A stretch of DNA of 64,000 nucleotides from Armatimonadota bacterium (GTDB lineage Bacteria; Armatimonadota; Fimbriimonadia; Fimbriimonadales; Fimbriimonadaceae): positions 62,001 through 126,000 of the forward strand of contig JAEURN010000008.1 of NCBI GenBank assembly GCA_016789105.1, in the 5' to 3' direction. Positions 35,259 to 43,291 of this stretch are shown here, piece by piece. The notes under the pieces were generated by a model. That model did not search any database. It was not told where the DNA came from and saw only the letters and a program-made list of their open reading frames with translations. A program made the position numbers and the translations under genes. The first letter of the stretch is position 1, and the number at the start of each line of letters is the position of its first letter.

Positions 35259-35453
35259 TCATTCCGCTTTGCGGCTGAGCGGTGCTGACCGGTTGTAAAT
35301 CAGTCGTTCCCGGTGGTCGTTGAAGGGGCAAACCACCCGGAGGCCAAACAGTTTGACAACCTCTTGGGCCTGTTCATAACGGTGCGGGTTGAGCTTGCCA
35401 TCCAGACAAATCCGCTTTTCTCCGTCATACCTGGGACAGTCGCGACACGTCAT
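35259..35453 (-). CDS. small cysteine-rich protein
   Basis: A 64-residue cytoplasmic protein whose first residues MTCRDCPRYDGEKRICLDGK hold three cysteines (Cys3, Cys6, Cys16) with a fourth at position 42 (VVCPFNDHRE), spacing compatible with a zinc or iron-sulfur site. Start ATG at 35453 is 9 bases from the divergent ATG at 35463, leaving almost no room for separate promoters, so one of the two starts may be wrong. Codon pattern is coding-like. Function unknown. Confidence 0.55.
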   Translation of the reverse strand: MTCRDCPRYDGEKRICLDGKLNPHRYEQAQEVVKLFGLRVVCPFNDHRERLIYNRSAPLSRKAE

Positions 35454-35456
35454 ACT
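35451..35456 (+). promoter_or_regulatory. -10-like element CATACT, leaderless type
   Basis: CATACT ends six bases before the ATG at 35463. It overlaps the start codon of the divergent small Cys-rich gene. Confidence 0.4.
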
Positions 35457-35462
35457 GGTTCC

Positions 35463-36464
35463 ATGACTTGGGCAAGTTTCGCGTTGGCCGCGCTGCTGTC
35501 GCAAACCCAACCGCAGACGCGCGAAATCACCTTCAAAGACGGTCTGTTTACCATAAATGGCCCAGAAGGACAGACAAAAGTTTCCATAAAGCCCGGATTC
35601 GAGCCGATGAACACCCAAACCGGCCGCTTGTGGATTCCGGTCGCCGGGCATGTGTTGACCTTTGACGACAAGGGGGTCGGATTCCGCAAGTCCAACCGCG
35701 CCACCTTTGCCACCTATTCGTCCATCGCCACATCCGACAAAATCTTCACCAAAGAGCAGGCGGATCAGATCAACCGTGACGTTGCCGCCGAAAAGAAAAC
35801 CCTTGAAGTCAGTGCCGTTTCCGGTTGGGAAAAGGTGGGCGACTCGGTCTTCGCCATTTTGCGATGGGACGACAAACAAAAAAAGCCGTGGCTGGAGGTC
35901 CTGATGCGGTTCGACTTCCCCAACGGCAAACCTCGGGCCACTTACCTGGGGCGGTTCGATTCCCTGACCCAAGCAACGGGACGGGTCAACGACAAGCTCA
36001 TTGCCGAAAACGGCAAACTGATCTGTGTCACCCACGGGGCCCAATCCAGCCTGTTGGAATCTTTTGACATGGCCACCGGCCTGTTTGAAAAAAAAGCACT
36101 CGGGACAAAGTTCGCAGACTCCAAGCTGATCGAAGGCAGCCTTTTCGGCATGGGGTTGGAGCGGACCCCCGCGGGCACGACCGTTGTGAGCCTGCTAGAC
36201 CGCGAAAAGGCAAAAGTGACGCCCGCCGCTGAAATCCGGGGGTCGATCTTGGGGTTGTATGCGCCCGCCCTGCTCCATTACGGCGACCGATCGGGACAAC
36301 GACTGCTGAACCTGGAAACAGGAGCCGAACTGGAACTCCCCGGCGGATGCGGGATAGAAGCCGTCGATTCCGGAATCCTGCTTTGGACTCCGAAAACGGC
36401 CCCAACAGTCGCCGCCCTCTATTCCCCGGTATCGTTCCGCACCCTCACCCGCTGGCCAAAGTAA
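35463..36464 (+). CDS. secreted beta-rich protein, unknown function
   Basis: A 333-residue exported protein with a signal peptide (MTWASFALAALLSQTQ). The remainder alternates short strands and charged turns (ITFKDGLFTINGPEGQTKVS, GRLWIPVAGHVLTF, DDKQKKPWLEVLMRFDFPNGK) and may form a beta-propeller or a copper-amine-oxidase-like N-terminal region; neither is certain. No catalytic motif found. ATG at 35463 was chosen because it gives a signal peptide and follows a -10 hexamer. Confidence 0.7.
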   Translation: MTWASFALAALLSQTQPQTREITFKDGLFTINGPEGQTKVSIKPGFEPMNTQTGRLWIPVAGHVLTFDDKGVGFRKSNRATFATYSSIATSDKIFTKEQADQINRDVAAEKKTLEVSAVSGWEKVGDSVFAILRWDDKQKKPWLEVLMRFDFPNGKPRATYLGRFDSLTQATGRVNDKLIAENGKLICVTHGAQSSLLESFDMATGLFEKKALGTKFADSKLIEGSLFGMGLERTPAGTTVVSLLDREKAKVTPAAEIRGSILGLYAPALLHYGDRSGQRLLNLETGAELELPGGCGIEAVDSGILLWTPKTAPTVAALYSPVSFRTLTRWPK

Positions 36465-36479
36465 CCTTTTGGTGGAAGA

Positions 36480-37532
36480 ATGCCTGGGCTATCGATCCGC
36501 GGCCTTGCTGGCGAAATGGGTGTTGCCAAAGCCCGGGAGATCGTTCCCCTCGGATCCGAAGCCGCCTACGATGCCACCTTGGCCTGGTTCCTGCGGCTTT
36601 GGCTTTTGGGGCAGGTCAAAGCCGGATTGCCTGAATCGGTCTTCCACACGACCTTAGAGCCGGAATGCCCTTACTCGTTCTTCCAATTGGTTCGGCTTGT
36701 TTATGAACGTGGGCTCCACGAACCGGGGACAAGGGGCCGCAACCCGTTCGGCCCGATCCAAACCCCCTATTCCGGCCCGCCCCTGGAACCCACCCCCTGG
36801 TGGACATCCACGCTGGCAAACAATGCTGGGGCCTTCCACATGGCCGAACCGGCCCAGCGCCGTCTGGTTGAACTGGCTGGGTGCCAACGGGAATCCCTTT
36901 ACGCGCTCTTCCCGCAATACACGCGGGTTGAATTCGATAGCCCTGGCCCCCTTACCGGACCAGATCGGAATGCCCTCCGACTCAAAATGTTCTTGGCCGT
37001 TCTGGATGGCCATCCAGATGCCGCCCGGATGGCGGTGGAAGACCCTCATCAGACACTGAAGGTCTCCCGGTTCCCACCCGAGAGCCAGACCAGGGAATAC
37101 AAATCCACCTTTAGGTGGGATTCAGTCGGCTGCCAAAAGAACCGGCGTCAACAGACCGCCTGCCTCAAGGCCATCTGCGGCATGCTCAACGCTCAGGGCG
37201 GCACAGTCGTCATCGGGGTGGACGATTCAGGACAAGCTGTCGGGCTGGAAGGTGACCTCTCCCTCATCGCCGACGGCGGTTCGGCCGACGCATTTGCCCA
37301 AGTCGTCCATGAGGCGGTCAAGGTGTCCATCGCACCAAACCCAGTTGGCCTGGTTTCAATCCAAATTCAACCTTATGGTTTACTTGAGATAGCAGTCATC
37401 CACGTGAGTCCCAGCCCCCACAGACACTGGATGGAACTCGACGGTGAGAAGGTGGTTCCCGTCCGAGACGGCAACCGGACACTCAATCTACGCGGGAGTG
37501 ACGCCGAAGATTTCCTGCGCACCAGGGGATAA
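36480..37532 (+). CDS. AlbA_2 (Schlafen-like) domain protein with N-terminal extension
   Basis: A 350-residue cytoplasmic protein. The C-terminal region (about 205-345) is an AlbA_2 domain: ESQTREYKSTFRW, then LKAICGMLNAQGGTVVIGVDDSGQAVGLEGDL, then HPxS-type strand IAVIHVSPSPHRHW. AlbA_2 is a putative DNA-binding/nucleic-acid domain, normally at the N-terminus; here it is preceded by about 200 residues with no recognised fold. It begins 15 bases after the previous gene. No obvious ribosome site. Regulatory or defence roles are known for the family but cannot be assigned here. Confidence 0.75.
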   Translation: MPGLSIRGLAGEMGVAKAREIVPLGSEAAYDATLAWFLRLWLLGQVKAGLPESVFHTTLEPECPYSFFQLVRLVYERGLHEPGTRGRNPFGPIQTPYSGPPLEPTPWWTSTLANNAGAFHMAEPAQRRLVELAGCQRESLYALFPQYTRVEFDSPGPLTGPDRNALRLKMFLAVLDGHPDAARMAVEDPHQTLKVSRFPPESQTREYKSTFRWDSVGCQKNRRQQTACLKAICGMLNAQGGTVVIGVDDSGQAVGLEGDLSLIADGGSADAFAQVVHEAVKVSIAPNPVGLVSIQIQPYGLLEIAVIHVSPSPHRHWMELDGEKVVPVRDGNRTLNLRGSDAEDFLRTRG

Positions 37533-37535
37533 ACT
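37530..37535 (+). promoter_or_regulatory. -10 element TAAACT, leaderless type
   Basis: TAAACT ends seven bases before the ATG at 37543 and overlaps the stop of the AlbA_2 gene. Confidence 0.45.
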
Positions 37536-37542
37536 GGCCCCC

Positions 37543-38091
37543 ATGACCCGCGAGGACGCCTACCGCCTGATGTGCGACCACACGCCGAGCGAATCGCTAC
37601 GCAAGCACATGCTCGCCGTCGAAACCTGCATGGCGTTTTACGCCAAAGAATTAGGCGGCGACGAAGCCCAGTGGCGCATCGCCGGGCTCCTCCACGACTT
37701 TGATTACGAACTGCACCCGGAAGACCATCCCCTTTGGGGCATGGAACTGCTACAGGGGATGGGAGCCGATGAAGTGGTCGTCCGGGCGATTGCCGCCCAC
37801 TATCCGGCAAAGACGGGAATCGAACCGGAATCACCGATCGAACGGGCCTTGTTTGCCGTGGACGAATTGAGCGGGTTCATCACCGCTTGCTGTTATGTCC
37901 GCCCGGAGCGCATCAACGGGTTGACCCCCAAGAGCGTCCAGAAAAAGCTCAAAACGGCCAACTTCGCCGCCGGAGTGAACCGGGAAGACGTCAGCCGGGG
38001 CGCCGAGCTGCTCGGTATCCCCTTGGATCAACACATCCAGAACTGCATCGATGCCATGGCGGCGGAATCCGCGCTCCTAGGGCTTGATTAG
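37543..38091 (+). CDS. HD-domain phosphohydrolase
   Basis: A 182-residue cytoplasmic HD-superfamily protein. The HD motif is [19 protein letters not shown], preceded by the helix [15 protein letters not shown] with a His, and followed by [10 protein letters not shown], giving the usual metal ligand set. Such small HD proteins hydrolyse phosphomonoesters or nucleotides. The substrate is unknown. ATG at 37543 follows a -10 hexamer; a longer in-frame start would overlap the AlbA_2 gene. The end overlaps the convergent transketolase gene by 15 bases. Confidence 0.88.
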   Translation: MTREDAYRLMCDHTPSESLRKHMLAVETCMAFYAKELGGDEAQWRIAGLLHDFDYELHPEDHPLWGMELLQGMGADEVVVRAIAAHYPAKTGIEPESPIERALFAVDELSGFITACCYVRPERINGLTPKSVQKKLKTANFAAGVNREDVSRGAELLGIPLDQHIQNCIDAMAAESALLGLD

Positions 38092-40062
38092 GGTTCTGAC
38101 CGTTTCCACCACATGGTCGACTTTCATGCCCAGGTGGGAATAGACTTGGCCGCCGGGGCCAGATTCGCCAAACCGGTCAATCCCCACAGCGGCAACGTTG
38201 CCGCGGCCCATTCCCAGCCAACCCTGCGTCACCCCGGCTTCAATGCAAACCACGGGCCTCCCCGGCGGCAAAACAGAGTCGCGATATCCCTGATCTTGGG
38301 CGGAAAACAACTCGCGGCAGGGCATGGACACCACATCGACTCCAATGCCTTCTGATTCCAGCTTTCCTTGAGCTTCCAGGGCCAACGCGACCTCGCTACC
38401 CGTTGCTAACAAGGTAGCCACCGCATTTTGCCGGGAGCTCAGAACGTAAGCCCCTTTGGGCGTGCCCGCAGCGATTTGGGATGCAAAAGCGTTCAACACG
38501 GGCACCCCTTGCCTTGTGAGGGCAAAGGCAGCGGGCTGGCCGCCCCGCATGGCCGCCAGGTAACAAGCCTTGCACTCCAGCGCGTCGGCTGGGCGGTAAA
38601 CCTGCAGCCCAGGGATGAGCCTCAACGCCTCAACATGCTCGATCGGTTGGTGGGTTGGCCCGTCCTCGCCGACAAAAACCGAATCGTGGGTGAAAATAAA
38701 CCAACTGGTCAGGTTTGAAAGGGCGGCCAGACGGATGCTCCCCCGCATGTAATCGCTGAACACCAAGAAGGTGGAGCCAAAGGCCCGCATCCCGCTCAAC
38801 GCCATCCCGTTCACGATGGCGCCCATGGCGTGCTCCCGGACACCAAACCAGATATTCCGGCCCGAAAAGTCTGCCGGGTTGAAATCCCCGCCCCCGGCAA
38901 TGCTCGCCTTTGTGCTGCTTGCCAAATCGGCGGCCCCGCCCGCCATCCAAGGCAGATTGGATGCGATGGCATTCAAGGCCGCATGGCCAGATTCCCTTGT
39001 GGCCACCGAACCATCGGGCCACGCAAGGTTTTCGAGATCGGAATCCCAGCCATCGGGGAGGCCCCCATCGATTAAACAGGCCAGTTCCTTGGCTAGGGCG
39101 GGTTTTTCCATTTGGAAAGCCGCAAAGCGCTCCTCCCACTCTCCCGTGAGGGCCGAACCGCGGGATCGCGCCTGAAGACCCGCTTCGCCAAACCCATCGG
39201 GCAAAGCGAACGGGCCAGTTTCTTGCACCCCGAGCGCCTGCTTGGTGGCCAACACGTTTTCTGCCCCCAACGGCGCTCCGTGCGATTTGCTCGACCCGGC
39301 CAGCGGGCTTGCAAACCCGATCACCGTCTTCACAATCACAAGCGAAGGTCGGCCAACTTCTGCCTTCGCAAAATCTACCGCTTGGTTGATTTCTTCTAAG
39401 TTATTCCCGTCGGCGACTTCCAGCACCTGCCAACCCATCGCCTCAAATTTGCCCCGGACATCCTCGGTGTACGCCTTGTCGCAAGGGCCGTCCAAGCTGA
39501 TGTCGTTGCTGTCGTAGAGGTAGACCAAGTTACCGAGTCCCAAGTGGCCGGCCAGGCTGGCGGCTTCCACCGCCACCCCTTCCATCAGGTCGCCGTCGCT
39601 GACTAAGCCATAAACCATATGGTCAGCAATCGACCCATACCGGGCAGAAAACCATTTGCCGGCAATGGCCATGCCGACCCCGTTGGCAAAACCTTGGCCC
39701 AGCGGCCCCGTCGTGCATTCCACCCCGGGCACAAGGCCGGCTTCTGGATGCCCGGCACACTTGGAGCCCAACTGTCGGAAAGTCTTGAGATCATCCAGCG
39801 ACACTTCGTAGCCGAAGAGGTGGAGCAGGCTGTACAGCAAGGCCGAACCGTGGCCGGGCGACAGGATGAACCGGTCGCGGGCAAACCAATCCGGACGACC
39901 TGGATCGAACCGGAGATGGCGCGAAAACAGCGCATAGGCCATAGGGGCGGCCCCCAGCGGCAGCCCAGGGTGGCCGCTGTTTGCGGCCTGCACCATATCC
40001 ATGGAGAGGCATCGCAGGGCGTTAATCAGGGTCTGGTCGGTACGGGTGGCGGATCCGGTCAT
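38077..40062 (-). CDS. tkt: transketolase
   Basis: Cytoplasmic thiamine-diphosphate enzyme of the non-oxidative pentose-phosphate and Calvin-type pathways. Order: N-terminal PP domain ([20 protein letters not shown], the TPP motif [18 protein letters not shown] through SNDISLDG), Pyr domain ([17 protein letters not shown] with conserved Glu), C-terminal domain. Active-site histidines are in SPGHGSAL and SSKSHGAP. 661 residues, normal. TACACT lies 12 bases before the ATG. The 3' end overlaps the HD gene, converging. Confidence 0.95.
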   Translation of the reverse strand: MTGSATRTDQTLINALRCLSMDMVQAANSGHPGLPLGAAPMAYALFSRHLRFDPGRPDWFARDRFILSPGHGSALLYSLLHLFGYEVSLDDLKTFRQLGSKCAGHPEAGLVPGVECTTGPLGQGFANGVGMAIAGKWFSARYGSIADHMVYGLVSDGDLMEGVAVEAASLAGHLGLGNLVYLYDSNDISLDGPCDKAYTEDVRGKFEAMGWQVLEVADGNNLEEINQAVDFAKAEVGRPSLVIVKTVIGFASPLAGSSKSHGAPLGAENVLATKQALGVQETGPFALPDGFGEAGLQARSRGSALTGEWEERFAAFQMEKPALAKELACLIDGGLPDGWDSDLENLAWPDGSVATRESGHAALNAIASNLPWMAGGAADLASSTKASIAGGGDFNPADFSGRNIWFGVREHAMGAIVNGMALSGMRAFGSTFLVFSDYMRGSIRLAALSNLTSWFIFTHDSVFVGEDGPTHQPIEHVEALRLIPGLQVYRPADALECKACYLAAMRGGQPAAFALTRQGVPVLNAFASQIAAGTPKGAYVLSSRQNAVATLLATGSEVALALEAQGKLESEGIGVDVVSMPCRELFSAQDQGYRDSVLPPGRPVVCIEAGVTQGWLGMGRGNVAAVGIDRFGESGPGGQVYSHLGMKVDHVVETVRTLIKP

Positions 40063-40112
40063 TGCGGCAGGGCCAGTGTATCACCCCGCCCGCAAAGGGA
40101 GGGCCCCGGAAA

Positions 40113-40676
40113 TCACCAAACCCGGTTGCCCCCGCTGAGTTCCAGCCACCGCTCCCGGGTGAGCACCGTTTCGTAGTGGTCGCGGAACATTCCCCTTTTC
40201 CAAAACTGTTTAGGGATGCACCCCACCGGCAAATATCCGGCCCGTTCGTTCATAACCCGGCTGCCTTCGTTGCCTTCGATGTAGCCACTGGTGACCAATC
40301 GCAACCCCAAAACATGGAAGCAATACCAGGCCCTGAGCTTGCTGGCCTCAGTACCCAAGCCCTTGCCCCGATGACCGGGATCGCCAATGTAGCTCCCCGT
40401 GGATGCAAAGCCGTGCCGGTGATTGATGCCGTGGATCCCGCTTGTGCCGATGTGGGTGCCATCGAGCAATTCGATGGCGAAAACAACATTTGACTCTGAC
40501 CCTTTGAGGCAGGAGTCGAACCACTCCCGCTCGGCAACTTCACCCATCGGGAAATCCCCCACAAGGATCCATTCGTTCACGTCAGGGTCGTTCACCCAAC
40601 GGCAGATATTCTTAAAATGCCTTTCCGCATCCATCGGCACAAGCCGGATGCGGCCGCCTTCCCATCCGGTAGCCAT
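40113..40676 (-). CDS. GNAT family N-acetyltransferase (RimJ/RimL-like)
   Basis: A 187-residue acetyl-CoA-dependent acetyltransferase. The N-terminal WEGGRIRLVPMDAERHFKNICRWVNDP is typical of RimJ/RimL, and the CoA site GDPGHRGKGLGTEASKLR (Q/RxxGxG/A type) is near residues 96-113. Later ARNxxS-like region NEGSRVMNERAGY matches. Substrate could be an N-terminal amino acid, spermidine or another small amine; unknown. Transcribed away from the structured RNA upstream. Confidence 0.88.
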   Translation of the reverse strand: MATGWEGGRIRLVPMDAERHFKNICRWVNDPDVNEWILVGDFPMGEVAEREWFDSCLKGSESNVVFAIELLDGTHIGTSGIHGINHRHGFASTGSYIGDPGHRGKGLGTEASKLRAWYCFHVLGLRLVTSGYIEGNEGSRVMNERAGYLPVGCIPKQFWKRGMFRDHYETVLTRERWLELSGGNRVW

Positions 40677-40681
40677 CCCAA

Positions 40682-40687
40682 AGTTTA
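40682..40687 (-). promoter_or_regulatory. -10 element TAAACT for the GNAT gene, near-leaderless
   Basis: On the minus strand TAAACT ends five bases before the ATG at 40676, so the acetyltransferase can have its own promoter downstream of the terminator at 40735-40779. Confidence 0.45.
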
Positions 40688-40734
40688 GCTTTTGACGGCG
40701 ACCTTGCCGTGAGACCCGGAATTTTCAGACCCTG

Positions 40735-40779
40735 AAACAAAAAGCACCGGCTGAGAAGGAGAGGACAGATCTCAGCCGG
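40735..40779 (-). terminator. intrinsic terminator of a possible small RNA
   Basis: On the minus strand CCGGCTGAGA and TCTCAGCCGG form a perfect 10-bp stem with a 13-base loop, followed by TGC and TTTTTGTTT. The loop contains CCTCTCCT, complementary to a Shine-Dalgarno sequence. No coding gene ends just upstream. Confidence 0.7.
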
Positions 40780-40928
40780 CGAATTGCGTTGGTGTGGTTC
40801 ACTTCTTCCGAGTCACTCACACCGTTCAAGACGGGTGATCTGCCCGGACGTCTTCCGAGTATCAGAATTGGCAGAAATCCGCAATTCTCAAGGGCATACC
40901 GCCAAAAGCCGGTAACTCCTGCAGGATC
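40735..40928 (-). ncRNA. putative structured small RNA (no known family assigned)
   Basis: Between the lpxB terminator and the one at 40735-40779 there is no coding frame, but three further hairpins can be drawn on the minus strand: AGAATTG/CAATTCT (7 bp, 40864-40888), AAGACG/CGTCTT (6 bp) and GGTGTG/CACACC (6 bp). ACTCGGAAGA occurs twice (40804-40813 and 40851-40860 on the minus strand). The 5' end and promoter are not identified. It could be a stand-alone RNA or a leader with an attenuator for the GNAT gene. Confidence 0.4.
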
Positions 40929-40963
40929 AAAAAAAAGTGCGGGGGGCTTGCCGGCCTCCCCGC
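40929..40963 (-). terminator. intrinsic terminator after lpxB
   Basis: Reading the minus strand, a G+C-rich hairpin (GCGGGG..GGC, loop CGGCAA, GCC..CCCCGC at 40939-40963) is followed by AC and eight T residues. It is a textbook rho-independent terminator 117 bases after the lpxB stop codon. Confidence 0.8.
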
Positions 40964-41079
40964 CATGATCTTGCTTGCTCTGCTTTGCGCTGTTCCTGGC
41001 TCCCTTGCGGGACCTTTACACTTCGCTTGACAATAACAACCGGGGCCGGACACTGCCGGTTCCCGCCCGGGACCATTCC

Positions 41080-42156
41080 CTAGGCCATTTCCCGGATCAG
41101 CCGGGCCGTCTGGTCCAGGGCGTCGGCGGGCCCCAGCAGGGATCCGAGTTCGTCGAACCCGGCAAGTTGGTCTCGGCGGGCCAGACCATCCGGCAACAGG
41201 GCGGTGACGGCCTCCCGGATCGCCGCAGGGGATGCATCCCATTGGATGAGCTCGGGCAGCAACATGCGCCCAAGCAGAATGTTCGGCAGGCTGATGAAGT
41301 CGAATTTCGGCCGGCGGATCCGGTATTCCAGCTCCATGGCTTTGCCCCCCCGGTAAACCACAACTGTGGGACAGCCGCACAAGGCGCTCTCCAGAGTCGC
41401 GGTTCCGGAACAAACAATGGCGGCCTCGGCCGATTTAAGAAGGGGATACAAGTCTGGTTCTGCTGTGGCCACCAGCGGGCTGTGCCGCCCCCATAGGGCC
41501 AAAAGTTCTGGGGCAGAAACATTGGGCGCGCAACTCAGCCGGATCCGGCCGGCAAAACCTTCCAACGCCTTGGCCACCGCGGGGACGTTGTTTTCCACCT
41601 CATGCAACCGGCTGCCCGGAAGCACCGCAATACCGGAGCGCGGGCCTTCAGGGGAACCAGATTCGGCGACCATCTGCTTAAGCGGATGCCCGAACCAATG
41701 CACGCTGGCCCCCATGCGCCGCAAAATTTCTGCACTCCACGGGAACGGGGTCACGATCTCGTCGGCCACCTGAGGGAGGTCGGCTCCCTGCTTGTCGCGC
41801 CGCCAGCTCCCAGGAGGGCTGAAATAGAGCACCTTCCACCCCATGGCCTTGGCCTGCCGGGCAAGCCGGATGTTCATGTATCCGAAATCAACCGGGACAC
41901 AAACCCCTGGGGTGCCTTGGGCTAAGGCAGAAAGCGCAGAGTAGTACCCTCGGCGGATCCGGGGAGCTACCTTGAGGCTCTCATATATGCCAATCGCCCC
42001 CCAATCTCGGTTGCTGGCCACCGCCTGCACGCCGGCGGATTCCCCTTTGGCCCCGACAATCCCCTGCATGACCACACCGTCCTCCGCCAATCGCGCGGCC
42101 AGGGCCGCCACGTAGGCGTCCCCACTAGCCTCGCCGGCCGAGAAAAAGAGGCGCAT
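41080..42156 (-). CDS. lpxB: lipid-A-disaccharide synthase
   Basis: Glycosyltransferase (GT19) joining lipid X and UDP-diacylglucosamine in lipid A synthesis at the inner membrane. The N-terminus LFFSAGEASGDAYVAAL is the family signature. Later motifs include VPVDFGYMNIRLARQAKAMG, VLPGSRLHEVENNVP and CSGTATLESALCGCPTVVVYRGG, which bind the nucleotide sugar. 358 residues, slightly short. ATG at 42156 is favoured over ATG 42183 because TATTTT ends seven bases before it. Its presence argues for an LPS-type outer membrane. Confidence 0.94.
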   Translation of the reverse strand: MRLFFSAGEASGDAYVAALAARLAEDGVVMQGIVGAKGESAGVQAVASNRDWGAIGIYESLKVAPRIRRGYYSALSALAQGTPGVCVPVDFGYMNIRLARQAKAMGWKVLYFSPPGSWRRDKQGADLPQVADEIVTPFPWSAEILRRMGASVHWFGHPLKQMVAESGSPEGPRSGIAVLPGSRLHEVENNVPAVAKALEGFAGRIRLSCAPNVSAPELLALWGRHSPLVATAEPDLYPLLKSAEAAIVCSGTATLESALCGCPTVVVYRGGKAMELEYRIRRPKFDFISLPNILLGRMLLPELIQWDASPAAIREAVTALLPDGLARRDQLAGFDELGSLLGPADALDQTARLIREMA

Positions 42157-42163
42157 CGTCCGC

Positions 42164-42169
42164 AAAATA
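42164..42169 (-). promoter_or_regulatory. -10 element TATTTT for lpxB, leaderless type
   Basis: On the minus strand TATTTT ends seven bases before the ATG at 42156. It selects this start over the in-frame ATG at 42183, which would lie upstream of the promoter. Confidence 0.5.
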
Positions 42170-42210
42170 CCCTCCCGGGCCATAATGACGGGGGAGCCAG
42201 CAGACGAGGG

Positions 42211-42738
42211 ATGAACCTTGGGCAAAAGCCGTTCGACGGCACAGAAGAGACCTTGGACTCCCCGGTCGTCTCGGACGCCGAACTGCAAGCCGTCCTCCAA
42301 GCGATAGCCAAAGAAGACCTCGGGGAACCCGCTCACCAAGCATCCCCTTACGACGACTGGGCGACCGTCGATTCGATCTGTGAAGTCACCGGCCGGAGCC
42401 GGGCCGAGATCGAAGGGATTGTGTTGGCCTTGCGGCGGGAGGATCTGGCGGCCCGCATTTCTGGCCGCCTGAGGGAACTGGAAGAGCCCCTCTACCGCGT
42501 CGAACGGCCAGGGCACCATCCCCCGGGCTCTGTCGAACACATCCTCCGCGACCGCCAAGTCAAAACGATCCTGGACAAAATGGGGCAGCCTTTGATCCCA
42601 AAACGGGTGAAGTCGGACCAGGAATTGCGGAACGAGAAGTCCAGCGATCTTTTAGGGCGGATCATCGCCTACCTCCTCACCGGCGTGGTCGTGTTCATCG
42701 CCTTGTACGCCATCGTGCAATCCCTTGCATCGCGGTGA
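42211..42738 (+). CDS. single-pass membrane protein, unknown function
   Basis: A 175-residue protein with a soluble N-terminal part that has two short helical repeats (VLQAIAKEDLGEP; IEGIVLALRREDLAARISG), suggesting a winged-helix or effector-like domain, and a single C-terminal transmembrane helix (IAYLLTGVVVFIALYAIVQSLA). C-tail-anchored topology is likely. No family recognised. ATG at 42211 lies 54 bases from lpxB, divergent. Confidence 0.65.
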   Translation: MNLGQKPFDGTEETLDSPVVSDAELQAVLQAIAKEDLGEPAHQASPYDDWATVDSICEVTGRSRAEIEGIVLALRREDLAARISGRLRELEEPLYRVERPGHHPPGSVEHILRDRQVKTILDKMGQPLIPKRVKSDQELRNEKSSDLLGRIIAYLLTGVVVFIALYAIVQSLASR

Positions 42739-42779
42739 GTCCCGAGCTTTCCCGGTGCAACCCGTAGACTAGGGGCACC

Positions 42780-43283
42780 GTGCATCACGACGTGCGCCGC
42801 AAACTGGTTACGGGGCTCGCCATCGGCGGTTTTGTTTTCTGCATTGCCGGCGGGGTGACCAATGCTGCCCATGTTGTGCGCACCGACGGTATCAAAAGCA
42901 CGGATCCGACCTTTAGCGTGGTTTCCGGCAGCCTCGTCGCGATTGGGGCCATTTGCTTTGCCACCGGCGCCATCCTCGGTTGGCGGATCCAGGGAACCTA
43001 CGACCGCACGCGCGCGCCGTCAAAAGAGACCCAATCCCTGGTCTTGAGGATGCCGGGAGCCAAGGGCATGGGCGGGACCGTCACCTTGCGGGTCCGCAAT
43101 GGCGACACCCACGAATTCCAGGCCGGTTCCGAAATCGTTGGGACCCTTGCCCCCGGGATGATTGGCACGGCGACGATCTTGGGCGACCAGATCCTCGCTT
43201 TTGAACCTGACAAAGTCCAACCTCACATCCGGAGGACAGCGGCCCCGAACGGCATAGCCGGAAAGCCGCCCGAGACACCATAA
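42780..43283 (+). CDS. two-helix membrane protein, unknown function
   Basis: A 167-residue protein with two hydrophobic segments (KLVTGLAIGGFVFCIAGGV and VVSGSLVAIGAICFATGAILGW) followed by a soluble C-terminal domain of about 100 residues with strands such as LVLRMPGAKGMGGTVTLRV. It may present that domain to the cytoplasm or periplasm. No family recognised. GTG start; TAGACT nine bases upstream. It is followed after eight bases by the DnaA-like gene, probably an operon. Confidence 0.6.
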   Translation: MHHDVRRKLVTGLAIGGFVFCIAGGVTNAAHVVRTDGIKSTDPTFSVVSGSLVAIGAICFATGAILGWRIQGTYDRTRAPSKETQSLVLRMPGAKGMGGTVTLRVRNGDTHEFQAGSEIVGTLAPGMIGTATILGDQILAFEPDKVQPHIRRTAAPNGIAGKPPETP

Positions 43284-43291
43284 TAGGAACC

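Larger units (their letters stand above)
40677..41079. other. non-coding stretch between the GNAT gene and lpxB
   Basis: About 400 bases without a convincing gene. It holds, from low to high coordinate, the GNAT -10 element, a terminator, the candidate small RNA, the lpxB terminator, and a 4-bp-loop hairpin (TCCCTTGCGGGA at 41001-41012) inside the lpxB 3' untranslated region. Confidence 0.7.

Noticed and set aside
33717-35260. Insertion sequence or prophage remnant in the A+T-richer patch
   Set aside because: No transposase, integrase, terminal inverted repeats or phage gene is visible.
40780-40928. 6S RNA, SRP RNA or tmRNA
   Set aside because: No SRP GGAAGGAAGCAGCC-type motif, tRNA-like ends or long closed stem with a central bubble is visible; it is kept only as a candidate of unknown family.
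41001-41012. Hairpin with a GNRA-like loop near GCAAAGC in the lpxB 3' region, suggesting a c-di-GMP (GEMM) riboswitch
   Set aside because: Only a short segment resembles the GEMM consensus; the required second hairpin and flanking conserved bases are missing, and no gene follows on that strand within a usual distance.
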